The translations under genes and the position numbers were made by a program. A DNA stretch of 64,000 bases from CAVOJV01 sp963696325 (GTDB lineage Bacteria > Pseudomonadota > Gammaproteobacteria > Competibacterales > Competibacteraceae): NCBI GenBank assembly GCA_963696325.1, contig CAVOJV010000023.1, forward strand, positions 5,431 to 69,430. Reading direction: 5' to 3'. Below the pieces are notes generated by a model, which had not been told where the DNA came from, did no database searches, and was given only the letters and a program-made list of their open reading frames with translations. Position 1 is the stretch's first letter, and each line of letters opens with the position of its first letter. This document shows, piece after piece, positions 47,820 through 55,732 of the stretch.

Positions 47820-48071
47820 GTGAATACCGACGAAATGAGAGAGACTATACTGCGCATTCTGGGCAATATAGCTCCCAATGCGAATGTCCAAGCGATAAAC
47901 CCTAATGTGAGCTTTCATGACCAGTTTGAGATCGATTCCATCGATTTTCTGCGTTTGATGATGGAATTGGAAAAAGAGTTGAAAGTGACAATTTTTGACT
48001 TCGATTATCCTAAGCTTTCCACGCTGCAAGGCTGTGAAAACTATCTGACTGAAAAACGTGTCGCTGCATGA
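47820..48071 (+). CDS. Acyl carrier protein-like protein
   Basis: An 83-residue carrier protein starting at GTG 47820 after AAGGA. The phosphopantetheine serine lies in FEIDSIDFLRLMMELEKELK (D-S-I/L motif), the normal position, and the length fits. It is not next to fab genes, so it is not the housekeeping AcpP. Its composition and the flanking DNA are AT-rich compared with the rest of the window, which suggests acquisition. The divergent PatZ-like acyltransferase may be a functional partner, but this is speculation. Confidence 0.85.
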   Translation: MNTDEMRETILRILGNIAPNANVQAINPNVSFHDQFEIDSIDFLRLMMELEKELKVTIFDFDYPKLSTLQGCENYLTEKRVAA

Positions 48072-48341
48072 TGCCACTGACGGGTGGAACATGCCCCCGT
48101 CACTCGCCTGAAATTTCGCTCCGATATATACAGAGATAGACCTAACAGGGCGGGAATAGAGCCCTGTGTATCTTACGCTTCGCTCCCAGCAAATACCTTC
48201 AGTCAATGAACGCTCATCCGTATAGTCCCCCTGGGAAAATCATCTTTTCAATTATATTCAATAACATATAAAAATTAAATTTTTTGGATGAAGCAAGCAA
48301 TCTAGTATGTTTGCTCTAATAAAAAGCCGTATATTTAAATC
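48072..48341. other. AT-rich gap after the acyl carrier gene
   Basis: No coding frame is convincing. Two inverted repeats are visible: tgacggg/cccgtca just after the carrier stop, and acagggc (48145-48151) / gccctgt (48161-48167) with flanking gata/tatc that could extend the stem. Neither has a T tract. Confidence 0.5.
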
Positions 48342-48429
48342 GTGCACAGATTTCTTCTCCTCCTGATCTGTTGCACATCCTCCTTTGGTGGTTATTGACC
48401 GGGTCGCAAATGCTTCCCGGTCCTTTTTT
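48342..48429 (+). ncRNA. Candidate small RNA with anti-Shine-Dalgarno loops
   Basis: About 88 bases with three consecutive hairpins. Hairpin 1: gtgcacagat (48342-48351) pairs with atctg-t-tgcac (48366-48376) around a 14-base loop containing ctcctcc. Hairpin 2: cctcc (48379-48383) pairs with ggtgg (48387-48391), loop ttt, with one T-T mismatch. Hairpin 3 is a rho-independent terminator. A TATATT at 48330-48335 is correctly placed for a start at about 48342. Two CCTCC tracts could pair with ribosome-binding sites. No homolog is known to me; transcription is unproven. Confidence 0.5.
48397..48429 (+). terminator. Rho-independent terminator
   Basis: gaccggg (48397-48403) pairs with cccggtc (48416-48422), followed by C and six T. 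It lies 326 bp past the acyl carrier stop, far for that gene, so it more likely ends the candidate small RNA. Confidence 0.85.
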
Positions 48430-48516
48430 GTCTTTGTAAGAAAAGTTAAATTATTTATTCTAACTAAAATAAATGATTTATATAATTTTATAACTAAATT
48501 TTCTATTCATTGTCTG

Positions 48517-48550
48517 TCCGCAGCAGAGTAGGGTTTATCCGCAGCAGAGT
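48517..48550 (+). promoter_or_regulatory. Direct repeats with 21-bp period before the ABC1 kinase gene
   Basis: The 13-base word tccgcagcagagt occurs at 48517-48529 and again at 48538-48550, a period of 21 bp or two DNA turns. Both copies sit between a TATAAT (48481-48486) and the ribosome site of the next gene, so they could be operator half-sites. The stretch 48430-48516 is very AT-rich and otherwise featureless. Confidence 0.45.
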
Positions 48551-48574
48551 GGGTACCATTTGAAGGGCGATGGT

Positions 48575-49981
48575 ATGCTTAAAATAAGCGAACGCCAGAA
48601 TATCAAACACGTTAAATCCGGCTCACTATCCCGTGGGTTAAGCCTTGCCAGGGCAGGAGTTAGAGCGGGTATACGGTTGGGTTCGTATTCGCTCGGAAGC
48701 TTGTTGCTAAGTCGCGATCAGCAGCAGACGCGGCGACATCAAATGCTCGCTGAACAGTCCCAGTTGCTGGCCGAGGAACTCGGTAAGTTGAAAGGCAGCG
48801 TGATGAAGGTGGGCCAACTACTCGCGCTGTACGGCGAACACTTCCTGCTGCCTCCAGAGGTGGTGGGTGCCCTGCGTACCTTGCAGGACGACAGTACCCC
48901 AGTGAAATGGCCGCCCCTGCTGTCTGTGCTGGAACGGGAATTGGAAGCCGGCCGATTGGCCGAGTTGGAAATCGATCCCAGTCCCCTGGCAGCCGCCTCT
49001 TTAGGTCAAGTGCACCGGGCGCGCCGCCGGCGCGATGGCCGGGACCTATGCATCAAAATTCAGTATCCCGGCGTGGCGGAATCCATCGACAGCGATCTGA
49101 ATACCGTAGGAACCCTGCTGTTGTTCTCGCGCCTGCTGCCCACGGGGTTCAGTCTCGGGGAGATGATGGCCGAGATCAGAAATATGCTGCACCGGGAAGT
49201 AGACTATACGGTGGAACTGGAGACCATGCAGGGATTCCACCGGCTCCTGAAGAAAGATAGACGCTTTCGGATCCCCCAGGTATTTCCAGAGTATTCGACC
49301 CGGTGTGTCCTAACCTCATCCTACGAACCGGGTTCCACAGTTGAAAGCCAGGAAGTTCAAAATCTTAGTCAGGAACGGCGCAACCGGCTAAGCGCAGCGG
49401 CCCTGGAGTTGTTTTTGCGGGAGTTCTTCCGCTGGAATTTGATGCAGACCGATCCCCATTTTGGTAACTACCGCATTCGGCTCGGCGCGGGGGAGGCGGG
49501 ACAGGATCAATTGGTTCTGTTGGATTTCGGCGCGGTCCGGCAATTCCCATTGGCTTTCCTGGGGGCCTATCATGATTTGGTCAGAGGCGCAGTCTGGAAG
49601 GATCGGTTACGCCTGTGCAAGGCCGCCGTGGATCTACAGTTCATGCCTGCGGATGCGCCACCAGAGGTGTTGGATCGTTTCGCCGCTCTGTGTTTCCAGA
49701 TTGTGGAACCCTTCGCCGAACCTGACCCTAATGGGCCGGCCACGCCATTCATCAATGCCAACGGCGAATACCGATGGGGTGCATCCGATCTTCCCCAGCG
49801 GGTGGCGTTAGCCAGCTCCAAGGCCAGTCTGTCCTTCTCGTTCCGGGTACCGCCCAAGGAATTTGTCTTTCTGCACCGCAAGCTGGGCGGCGTGTTCGTC
49901 TTCCTCGCCAAACTCCATGCCGAACTTAACGCGCGGCCCCTATTGCTGCGCTACCTGGGTAAGTCCAGCGGTCAACACTGA
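48575..49981 (+). CDS. ABC1/AarF/UbiB-family atypical kinase-like protein
   Basis: A 468-residue protein starting at ATG 48575 with AAGGG eight bases upstream. Family motifs: KxGQ as SVMKVGQLLALYGEH, the Ala-rich loop AAASLGQVHRARRR, the ATP lysine in CIKIQYPGV, QTDPHFGNYRIRL and the metal motif LVLLDFGAVRQFP. UbiB-type proteins use ATP to support extraction of coenzyme Q intermediates from membranes. It lacks the two C-terminal transmembrane helices of UbiB, so it is probably a paralog (AarF domain-containing) and not UbiB itself. It converges on pdxH. Confidence 0.88.
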   Translation: MLKISERQNIKHVKSGSLSRGLSLARAGVRAGIRLGSYSLGSLLLSRDQQQTRRHQMLAEQSQLLAEELGKLKGSVMKVGQLLALYGEHFLLPPEVVGALRTLQDDSTPVKWPPLLSVLERELEAGRLAELEIDPSPLAAASLGQVHRARRRRDGRDLCIKIQYPGVAESIDSDLNTVGTLLLFSRLLPTGFSLGEMMAEIRNMLHREVDYTVELETMQGFHRLLKKDRRFRIPQVFPEYSTRCVLTSSYEPGSTVESQEVQNLSQERRNRLSAAALELFLREFFRWNLMQTDPHFGNYRIRLGAGEAGQDQLVLLDFGAVRQFPLAFLGAYHDLVRGAVWKDRLRLCKAAVDLQFMPADAPPEVLDRFAALCFQIVEPFAEPDPNGPATPFINANGEYRWGASDLPQRVALASSKASLSFSFRVPPKEFVFLHRKLGGVFVFLAKLHAELNARPLLLRYLGKSSGQH

Positions 49982-49996
49982 ACGACCGAACACCGC

Positions 49997-50641
49997 TCAG
50001 GGTTCCAGACGCTCGATCATCCAAGTGTCGGTTTCCTGGAGGCGATAGCGTAGCCGGTCATGTAGACGATTGTGCCGACCCTGCCAGAATTCCAGCATCA
50101 CCGGCTTTAACCGATAACCACCCCAGTTTTCCGGTATGGGTATATTGCCATCGGCGTACTGGTTACCCAGTTCCGCGAAGCGCTCTTCGAGGACCCTGCG
50201 GCTTGCCACCACCTGACTCTGGTGCGAAGCGAGTGCGCCCAGGCGGCTGCCGAGGGGGCGAGTGCGAAAATAGTCCTCGGATTCAAGGCGGGAAAGCCTC
50301 GCGACCCTGCCTTCAACGCGCACCTGCCGTTCCAGTTCCTTCCAGAGAAATACCAGCGCGGCGCGGGGATCGCCCGCCAGTTGCTGGCCTTTCGCGCTTG
50401 CGTAATTGGTGAAGAATACCAAGCCATCGCCATCCAGACCCTTGAGAAGCACGACTCGGGCCGCCGGGCCGCCGTGATTGTCAACGGTAGCCAGAGTCAT
50501 GGCATTGGGTTCGGGGAGTTCCGCTACGATGGCTTCGTCCAGCCAGCGCTGGAATTGCCGCAAGGGGTTGGGGTCAGTGCTGGCCCTGTTCAAGGCGCCG
50601 CGAGCGTACTCCTGGCGCAGTTCGGCGATAGGCTTGGCCAT
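49997..50641 (-). CDS. pdxH: Pyridoxine/pyridoxamine 5'-phosphate oxidase
   Basis: An FMN enzyme of 214 residues that makes pyridoxal 5'-phosphate. Motifs: DPNPLRQFQRWLDEAI, EPNAMTLATVDNHGGPAARV, VLLKGLDGDGLVFFTNYASA, ERQVRVEGRVARLS, SRLGALASHQSQVV and the closing WQGRHNRLHDRLRYR. Length and order match E. coli PdxH. It lies 14 bp after typA on the same strand and may be cotranscribed with it. Confidence 0.96.
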   Translation of the reverse strand: MAKPIAELRQEYARGALNRASTDPNPLRQFQRWLDEAIVAELPEPNAMTLATVDNHGGPAARVVLLKGLDGDGLVFFTNYASAKGQQLAGDPRAALVFLWKELERQVRVEGRVARLSRLESEDYFRTRPLGSRLGALASHQSQVVASRRVLEERFAELGNQYADGNIPIPENWGGYRLKPVMLEFWQGRHNRLHDRLRYRLQETDTWMIERLEP

Positions 50642-50655
50642 GCTGGTCTCCGGGG

Positions 50656-52473
50656 TTAGGCGCTTTTTCGCGCCGCTTTCTTGCGTTCGTGCTCCAATAA
50701 CAGTTTTTTGCGGACGCGAATGGATTTGGGCGTGACTTCCACCAGTTCGTCATCGTCGATGAACTCCAGCGCTTGTTCCAGGCTCATGCGGATGGGTGGC
50801 GTCAGAATAATATTCTCATCCGAGCCGGCCGCGCGGATATTAGTGAGCTGCTTGGCTTTCAGGGGGTTGACCACTAGGTCATTTTCCCGCGTATGGACAC
50901 CGATGACCATGCCCTCATAGACCTCGTCGCCGTGACCGATCAGCAGTCGCCCACGTTCCTGCAGGTTGAAAAGGGCGTAAGCCAGGGCCTTGCCGGGGGC
51001 GTTGGCGATCAACACCCCGTTGACGCGGCTGCCGATAGTGCCCTTCTTGAGCGGGCCATAGTGATCGAAAACGTGGTAGAGCAGGCCGGAGCCGGAAGTG
51101 CCGGTGAGAAACTCGGTCTGAAAGCCGATCAGACCGCGGGCCGGGATGATATAGTCCAGCCGCACCCGGCCCTTGCCATCGGGCTGCATGTCCCGCAACT
51201 CGCCCCGGCGCTCCCCCAGCTTTTCCATGATCGTGCCCTGGTGCTGCTCCTCGACGTCCACGGTGAGTTGTTCATAGGGTTCGCAAGTCTCGCCGTCGAT
51301 CTCGCGGATAATCACTTCGGGCCGGGATACCCCCAACTCGTAGCCTTCCCGACGCATATTCTCGATGAGTATGGCGAGATGCAACTCGCCGCGCCCGGAC
51401 ACCTTGAACTTGTCCGGGTCTTCGGTATCTTCCACCCGCAACGCCACATTATGAATCAGCTCCCGATAAAGGCGCTCGCGGATCTGCCGGCTGGTCACAA
51501 ATTTACCCTCACGGCCGGCGAAGGGCGAATTGTTGACCTGGAAGGTCATGCTCACCGTGGGTTCGTCCACCGCCAGCGGCGGCAGGACCTCGACATGGCC
51601 GGGATCGCAGAGCGTATCGGAAATACCCAACCCGTCGATGCCGGTAAACGCAATGATGTCGCCGGCGGAAGCCTCTGGGAATTCCACCCGCTCCAGGCCC
51701 AGGAAGCCCAGGATCTGCAAAATACGTCCCGGCCGACGGTTGCCCGCATGATCGACCACCACGACGGGCGTGTTGGTCTTGACCTTGCCGCGGCGGATGC
51801 GGCCGATGCCGATCACGCCAACGTAACTGTTGTAGTCCAGGGAACTGACCTGCATTTGAAAGGGACCGTCCGGGTCTACCAGGGGGGGTGGAACGTGCTC
51901 GACGATGGTTTCAAACAGCGGGGTCATGTCGCCCGCGCGTACATCCTCGGTGAGCCCCGCGTAGCCGTGGAGAGCGGAGGCGTAGATCACCGGGAAATCC
52001 AATTGCTCATCGCTGGCGCCCAGGCGGTCGAACAGCTCGAAGGTTTGATCCAGCACCCAGTGGGGACGAGCACCCGGACGGTCGACCTTGTTGATCACCA
52101 CAATGGGTTTAAAACCCATGGCGAAGGCTTTCTGGGTGACGAAGCGGGTTTGGGGCATGGGGCCATCGACGGCATCCACCAGGAGCAATACGGAGTCCAC
52201 CATCGACAGCACCCGCTCCACTTCACCGCCGAAATCGGCGTGTCCAGGGGTATCGACGATGTTGATCCGGTAATCCCGCCAGCGTAGCGCGGTGTTCTTG
52301 GCCAGAATCGTAATGCCTCGCTCACGCTCCAGTTCATTGGAGTCCATCATCCGTTCCTGGGGCACGGCGCGACTGCTCAGGGTACCGGACTGTTGCAAGA
52401 GCTTGTCGACCAGCGTGGTTTTGCCGTGGTCAACGTGGGCAATAATAGCGATGTTGCGAAGCTTTTCGATCAC
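50656..52473 (-). CDS. typA: GTP-binding protein TypA/BipA
   Basis: A 605-residue translational GTPase that acts on 50S assembly at low temperature and under stress. The start is GTG 52473 giving VIEKLRNIAIIAHVDHGKTT, the normal family N-terminus; the TTG at 52488 is rejected. G motifs: HVDHGKTT, ERERGITILAKN, DTPGHADFGGEVERVL and VVINKVDRPGARP. The C-terminal BipA-specific region ends DELVEVTPKSIRVRKKLL. It diverges from the DUF1244 gene across 144 bp. Confidence 0.97.
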   Translation of the reverse strand: MIEKLRNIAIIAHVDHGKTTLVDKLLQQSGTLSSRAVPQERMMDSNELERERGITILAKNTALRWRDYRINIVDTPGHADFGGEVERVLSMVDSVLLLVDAVDGPMPQTRFVTQKAFAMGFKPIVVINKVDRPGARPHWVLDQTFELFDRLGASDEQLDFPVIYASALHGYAGLTEDVRAGDMTPLFETIVEHVPPPLVDPDGPFQMQVSSLDYNSYVGVIGIGRIRRGKVKTNTPVVVVDHAGNRRPGRILQILGFLGLERVEFPEASAGDIIAFTGIDGLGISDTLCDPGHVEVLPPLAVDEPTVSMTFQVNNSPFAGREGKFVTSRQIRERLYRELIHNVALRVEDTEDPDKFKVSGRGELHLAILIENMRREGYELGVSRPEVIIREIDGETCEPYEQLTVDVEEQHQGTIMEKLGERRGELRDMQPDGKGRVRLDYIIPARGLIGFQTEFLTGTSGSGLLYHVFDHYGPLKKGTIGSRVNGVLIANAPGKALAYALFNLQERGRLLIGHGDEVYEGMVIGVHTRENDLVVNPLKAKQLTNIRAAGSDENIILTPPIRMSLEQALEFIDDDELVEVTPKSIRVRKKLLLEHERKKAARKSA

Positions 52474-52617
52474 AATAGAAATCCACAAGGATGTATAGAG
52501 AAAAGATTATAACGGAATGCCGACAGCGCTGCGCGGTGGCATCGCGGGCGGTGTGTGATCTGCCCCATGCTATTCTCGATGGTGTTAATGACTAATTCAT
52601 GTCCGGGGAGGTGAGCC

Positions 52618-52983
52618 GTGGACGAACAGACGCGCATTGAATTGGAAGCCGCCGCTTTCCGGCATCTGCTTGAGCACTTGCGGGAACGCACCGATGTGCA
52701 GAATATCGACTTGATGAATCTGGCCGGCTTCTGTCGGAATTGTCTTTCCAAATGGTATATGGCAGCGGCGCAAGACAACAATTTAACAATCGACTACGAA
52801 CAGGCCCGGGAAATCATTTACGGGATGCCGTATGCCCAATGGAAGGAAAAATATCAGCGGGAAGCCAGCTCTGAAAAACAGGCCGCCTTCGCGGAGGTCG
52901 TTAAGCAGCAGGAATCCGGGCATTCAATGATGGACTCGACAAAGTCAAGCGGTTTCGCAAGAACCAACGAGCCAAGGGGATGA
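52618..52983 (+). CDS. DUF1244 family protein
   Basis: A small conserved protein starting at GTG 52618 after GGGGAGG. The core (EAAAFRHLLEHLRERTDVQN, DLMNLAGFCRNCLSKWY, YEQAREIIYGMPYAQWKEKY) is highly typical of DUF1244, with a C-x2-C pair that may bind metal. Family members are about 100 residues; the last 20 codons here run over the start of the next, antitoxin-like reading frame and may not be part of the ancestral protein. Function is unknown. Confidence 0.88.
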   Translation: MDEQTRIELEAAAFRHLLEHLRERTDVQNIDLMNLAGFCRNCLSKWYMAAAQDNNLTIDYEQAREIIYGMPYAQWKEKYQREASSEKQAAFAEVVKQQESGHSMMDSTKSSGFARTNEPRG

Positions 52984-53129
52984 AATTGTTGCGCAGCTGG
53001 GTTCCCGGCCCGGCCGCATCCGGCTTCGCTGAGGAGGCGTGCCGGCAGGCGGCATTGCTAAGCGGCGCTCCGGAGGAAGCCGAGACATTGGACTTCGTTG
53101 TGCTCCCTATTCGGGTGCGCATCGGGTAA
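52928..53129 (+). pseudogene. Remnant of a MazE-like (DUF3018) antitoxin gene
   Basis: In the frame ending at TAA 53127-53129 the translation reads KRFRKNQRAKGMKLLRSWVP and then GPAASGFAEEACRQAALLSG with APEEAETLDFV. This matches the DUF3018 antitoxin pattern (R-x-x-M-K-L-x-R-x-W-V-P and G-F-A-x-E-x-x-R-Q). The frame has no good start; the likely one, ATG 52928 or 52931, is in another frame and needs a one-base slip near 52943. An internal ATG at 52980 would give only 49 residues. The C-terminus (VLPIRVRIG) is not typical and no MazF/PemK toxin follows, so it looks like an orphan, decayed module. Confidence 0.55.
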
Positions 53130-53186
53130 GAACCCATGAAAATGCCTGCTATCCTACAGACCACAGCGTTTTTGAGGGGGAATCTC

Positions 53187-53567
53187 ATGTCCAAGCAAAC
53201 CACGCAATTAATGGTAACCCTAGATGCCGAAGCCGAAACCGACAGCGAAGATCTGGAGAGACTGACCCGGCAACTGCGGGAAGAGCTTTCGGAACTGGAC
53301 GTACAGGCCGATTTAATGACCGGTGGACCGGCACCGGCCGATACCAAGGCCGGCGATGTCATCCAGTGGGGCAGGTTGCTGCTGACTTTGGCGGCTTCGG
53401 GCGGGGCGATCACCACGCTGATCAACGTGCTGCAAGCCTGGATGACGCGCCATGACCGGCGCGGTGTGACTTTGGAAATCAACGGCGACAAGCTACAGGT
53501 CACCGGCATCTCTTCGACCGAACAGAAGCAACTGATCGACGCTTGGCTTAACCGCCACAGGGAGTGA
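53187..53567 (+). CDS. EACC1-type effector-associated protein
   Basis: A 126-residue protein starting MSKQTTQLMVTLDAEAETDS at ATG 53187, six bases after GAGGGGG. It has the pattern of effector-associated constant component 1: an N-terminal acidic strand, LERLTRQLREELSELDVQA, a hydrophobic helix RLLLTLAASGGAITTLINVL, a basic RHDRRGVTLEINGDKLQV strand, and ISSTEQKQLIDAWLNRH. EACC1 proteins are known from bacterial conflict systems, where they sit beside caspase-like or NTPase effectors. It is followed after six bases by a caspase-like gene, which fits exactly. Its biochemical role is not established; the hydrophobic helix may act at membranes. Confidence 0.85.
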   Translation: MSKQTTQLMVTLDAEAETDSEDLERLTRQLREELSELDVQADLMTGGPAPADTKAGDVIQWGRLLLTLAASGGAITTLINVLQAWMTRHDRRGVTLEINGDKLQVTGISSTEQKQLIDAWLNRHRE

Positions 53568-53573
53568 ACGCCG

Positions 53574-55581
53574 ATGGCCGAAAATCGCTCGGCCCTCATC
53601 GTTGCCGTTTCCGAGTACCAGGACGCGGGTTTGCGGCAGTTGGTGGCTCCGGCCCAGGACGCCGAAGCCTTGGATCGGGTTTTGGGAGACCCGGCCATCG
53701 GCGGCTTTGCGGTCAAGACCCTGCTGAACCAGCCTTCGCATCAGGTCAATCGGGAGATTGAAGCGTTCTTCGCCAACCGCGCCAAGGAGGATCTGCTGCT
53801 GCTCTATTTTTCCGGCCATGGCGTCAAGGACGAGGAAGGGCGGCTTTACTTTGCCACAACCGACACCGACCGCAAGTTTCTCCGGACCACCGCCGTCGCG
53901 GCGACGTTGATCAACGACGTAATGCACTACTGCCGCTCGCGGCGCCAGGTGTTGATTCTGGATTGTTGTTACAGCGGGGCGTTCGCGCGTGGCATGACGC
54001 ACAGGGCCGATGAGGCGGTCGGCACCGGGGAGTATTTCCGGGAAGGACGCGGACAGTTTGTATTGACCGCCTCCGATGCGCTGCAGTATGCCTTCGAGGG
54101 GGAGGACATCAAGGGCAAGGGCGTGCGCTCGGTCTTCACCGATACGCTGGTGCGGGGACTGGAGACCGGCGAGGCCGATTTGGACGGTGATGGGGCAGTC
54201 TCTTGCGACGAGCTGTACGACTATGTCCATGAGCGCGTTGCGGAGCGAATGCCGCAACAGAAACCCCGGAAGTGGGCCTTCGCCGTCGAGGGGGAAATCA
54301 TCATTGCCCGCAATCCCCGCCCGGTCGTAAAACCGGCCGCGTTGCCGGCTGAATTGCAGCAGTCCATCGAAGACCCTCGTCCCTGGGTACGTGAGGGCGC
54401 TGCCCGCCACCTCGGAGACCTTTTACAACACGGCAATAAAGGCTTGGCCGTCGCGGCGAACGCCGCGTTGCACCAGATGACGGAGAAGGATGACAGTCTA
54501 AAGGTCCGGACCGTGGCGGCGGAGATTTTAAAAGCACACACCGACGAAAAACCGCTCGTTTCAGAGCCACAGGAACCCGCAACCGCCCTCCCAAAAAAGG
54601 CGAAAGCCAAGCGTACCCGGCCGGCTACCTTGAGAGAGGAACCCTTAACCCCCCTTCCTAAAAAGGCTGAAGCCCAACTTACCCTGCCGCCTATACAGAA
54701 CATTCATGGCTGGTCAGCGCGGCAGGTGCAGACTCTGCAACAGCAGACCGCACAGGCGTCAGGTCTGCCAGTTGAATTCGGCGACAGGCTCAAAGATGGC
54801 AGCCAGGGGCCGGTGATGGTGGTCGTTCCGGCCGGGCGTTTTTTGATGGGATCGCCCGAGGGTGAACTGGAACGCCAAAATGACGAACGCCAGCATGAGG
54901 TGCAGGTTGCTGTCTTCGCTATCGGTAAATATGCGGTGACTGTAGGACAATTCAAGCGTTTCGTGGAGGCTAAAGGATACCGGACGGAGGCGGAGAAAGG
55001 CGGCGGTTGTTATTACTGGACGGGGAGTGAATGGAAGCAGGATGCCGATAAAAACTGGCGTAATCCAGGATTCCCGCAAACCGACAACCAGCCGTTGGTC
55101 GGCGTCAGTTGGAATGATGCCATGGCTTATGCGGACTATTTGAGCGAGCAGACCGGCCAGCAGTACCGCTTACCGACGGAGGCGGAATGGGAGTATGCCT
55201 GTCGAGCAGGAACGGCGTCGCCGTTTTATTTTGGAGAGACGATCAGCACGGACCAAGCCAACTATCATGGCAACTACGTTTACGGCAAGGGTCGCAAGGG
55301 TGTTTTTCGCAGAAACCGTCGAAGTCGGCCAGTTTCCAGCCAACGCCTGGGGTTTGCACGACATGCTCGGCAATGTATGGGAATGGATCGGTTCCGAATA
55401 CGATGAGAAGTATGGGGGTGCTGAATTGCGTGGTGTCAGCGACCCCAATTCCGGCGGCCCCCGGGTGCTCCGGGGTGGCTCCTGGGGCATCGACCCGGAG
55501 TGGTTGCGTGCGGCGAACCGCGACTGGAACCACCCGACTAACCGGTCCTCAATATTGGGTTCCGCCTGGCCAGGACCTTAA
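53574..55581 (+). CDS. Caspase-like (C14) protease fused to an FGE/sulfatase-modifying-factor domain, with one frameshift
   Basis: The protein is about 668 residues once a one-base slip near 55311-55315 is corrected (GRKGVFR then ETVEVGQFPANAWGLHDM); uncorrected, it stops at 55406. Residues 1-245 are a caspase p20-type domain with catalytic His82 (YFSGHGVKD) and Cys132 (LILDCCYSGAF). An EF-hand-like loop DLDGDGAVSCDE (about 202-213) sits near its end. Residues about 262-322 look like two HEAT-type helical repeats, then a Lys/Pro-rich linker to about 380. The C-terminal domain is formylglycine-generating-enzyme-like (VVPAGRFLMGSPEGE, YRLPTEAEWEYACRAG, GNVWEWIGSEYD, RVLRGGSWG). With the EACC1 gene it probably forms an inducible proteolytic defence unit; this is inference. 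Confidence 0.88.
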
Positions 55582-55615
55582 CCCTTTGACCTTTTGTCTT
55601 TTTCCCTTTTCGGGG

Positions 55616-55646
55616 GTTCAGGGGGCGAAGCCCCCTGAACTTTTTT
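55616..55646 (+). terminator. Strong rho-independent terminator after the caspase-FGE gene
   Basis: gttcagggggc (55616-55626) pairs with gccccctgaac (55630-55640) around a GAA loop, followed by six T. It marks the end of the EACC1-caspase transcript. Confidence 0.92.
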
Positions 55647-55732
55647 GGAGCGGGTAGAGCGGTAGGGTCAGGTTAGCGAAGCCTAACCCGACCTCCTATC
55701 CATTTATCCGCGCACCTTGTTGGGTAACGTGG

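Noticed and set aside
48121..48430. 6S RNA or other known structural RNA in the AT-rich gap
   Set aside because: No match to the 6S closing stem or bubble, nor to tmRNA, RNase P or SRP patterns; only the short terminator-ended candidate is kept.
50893..52287. 464-codon open frame opposite typA
   Set aside because: Shadow of a strongly conserved GTPase gene; translation has no family pattern.
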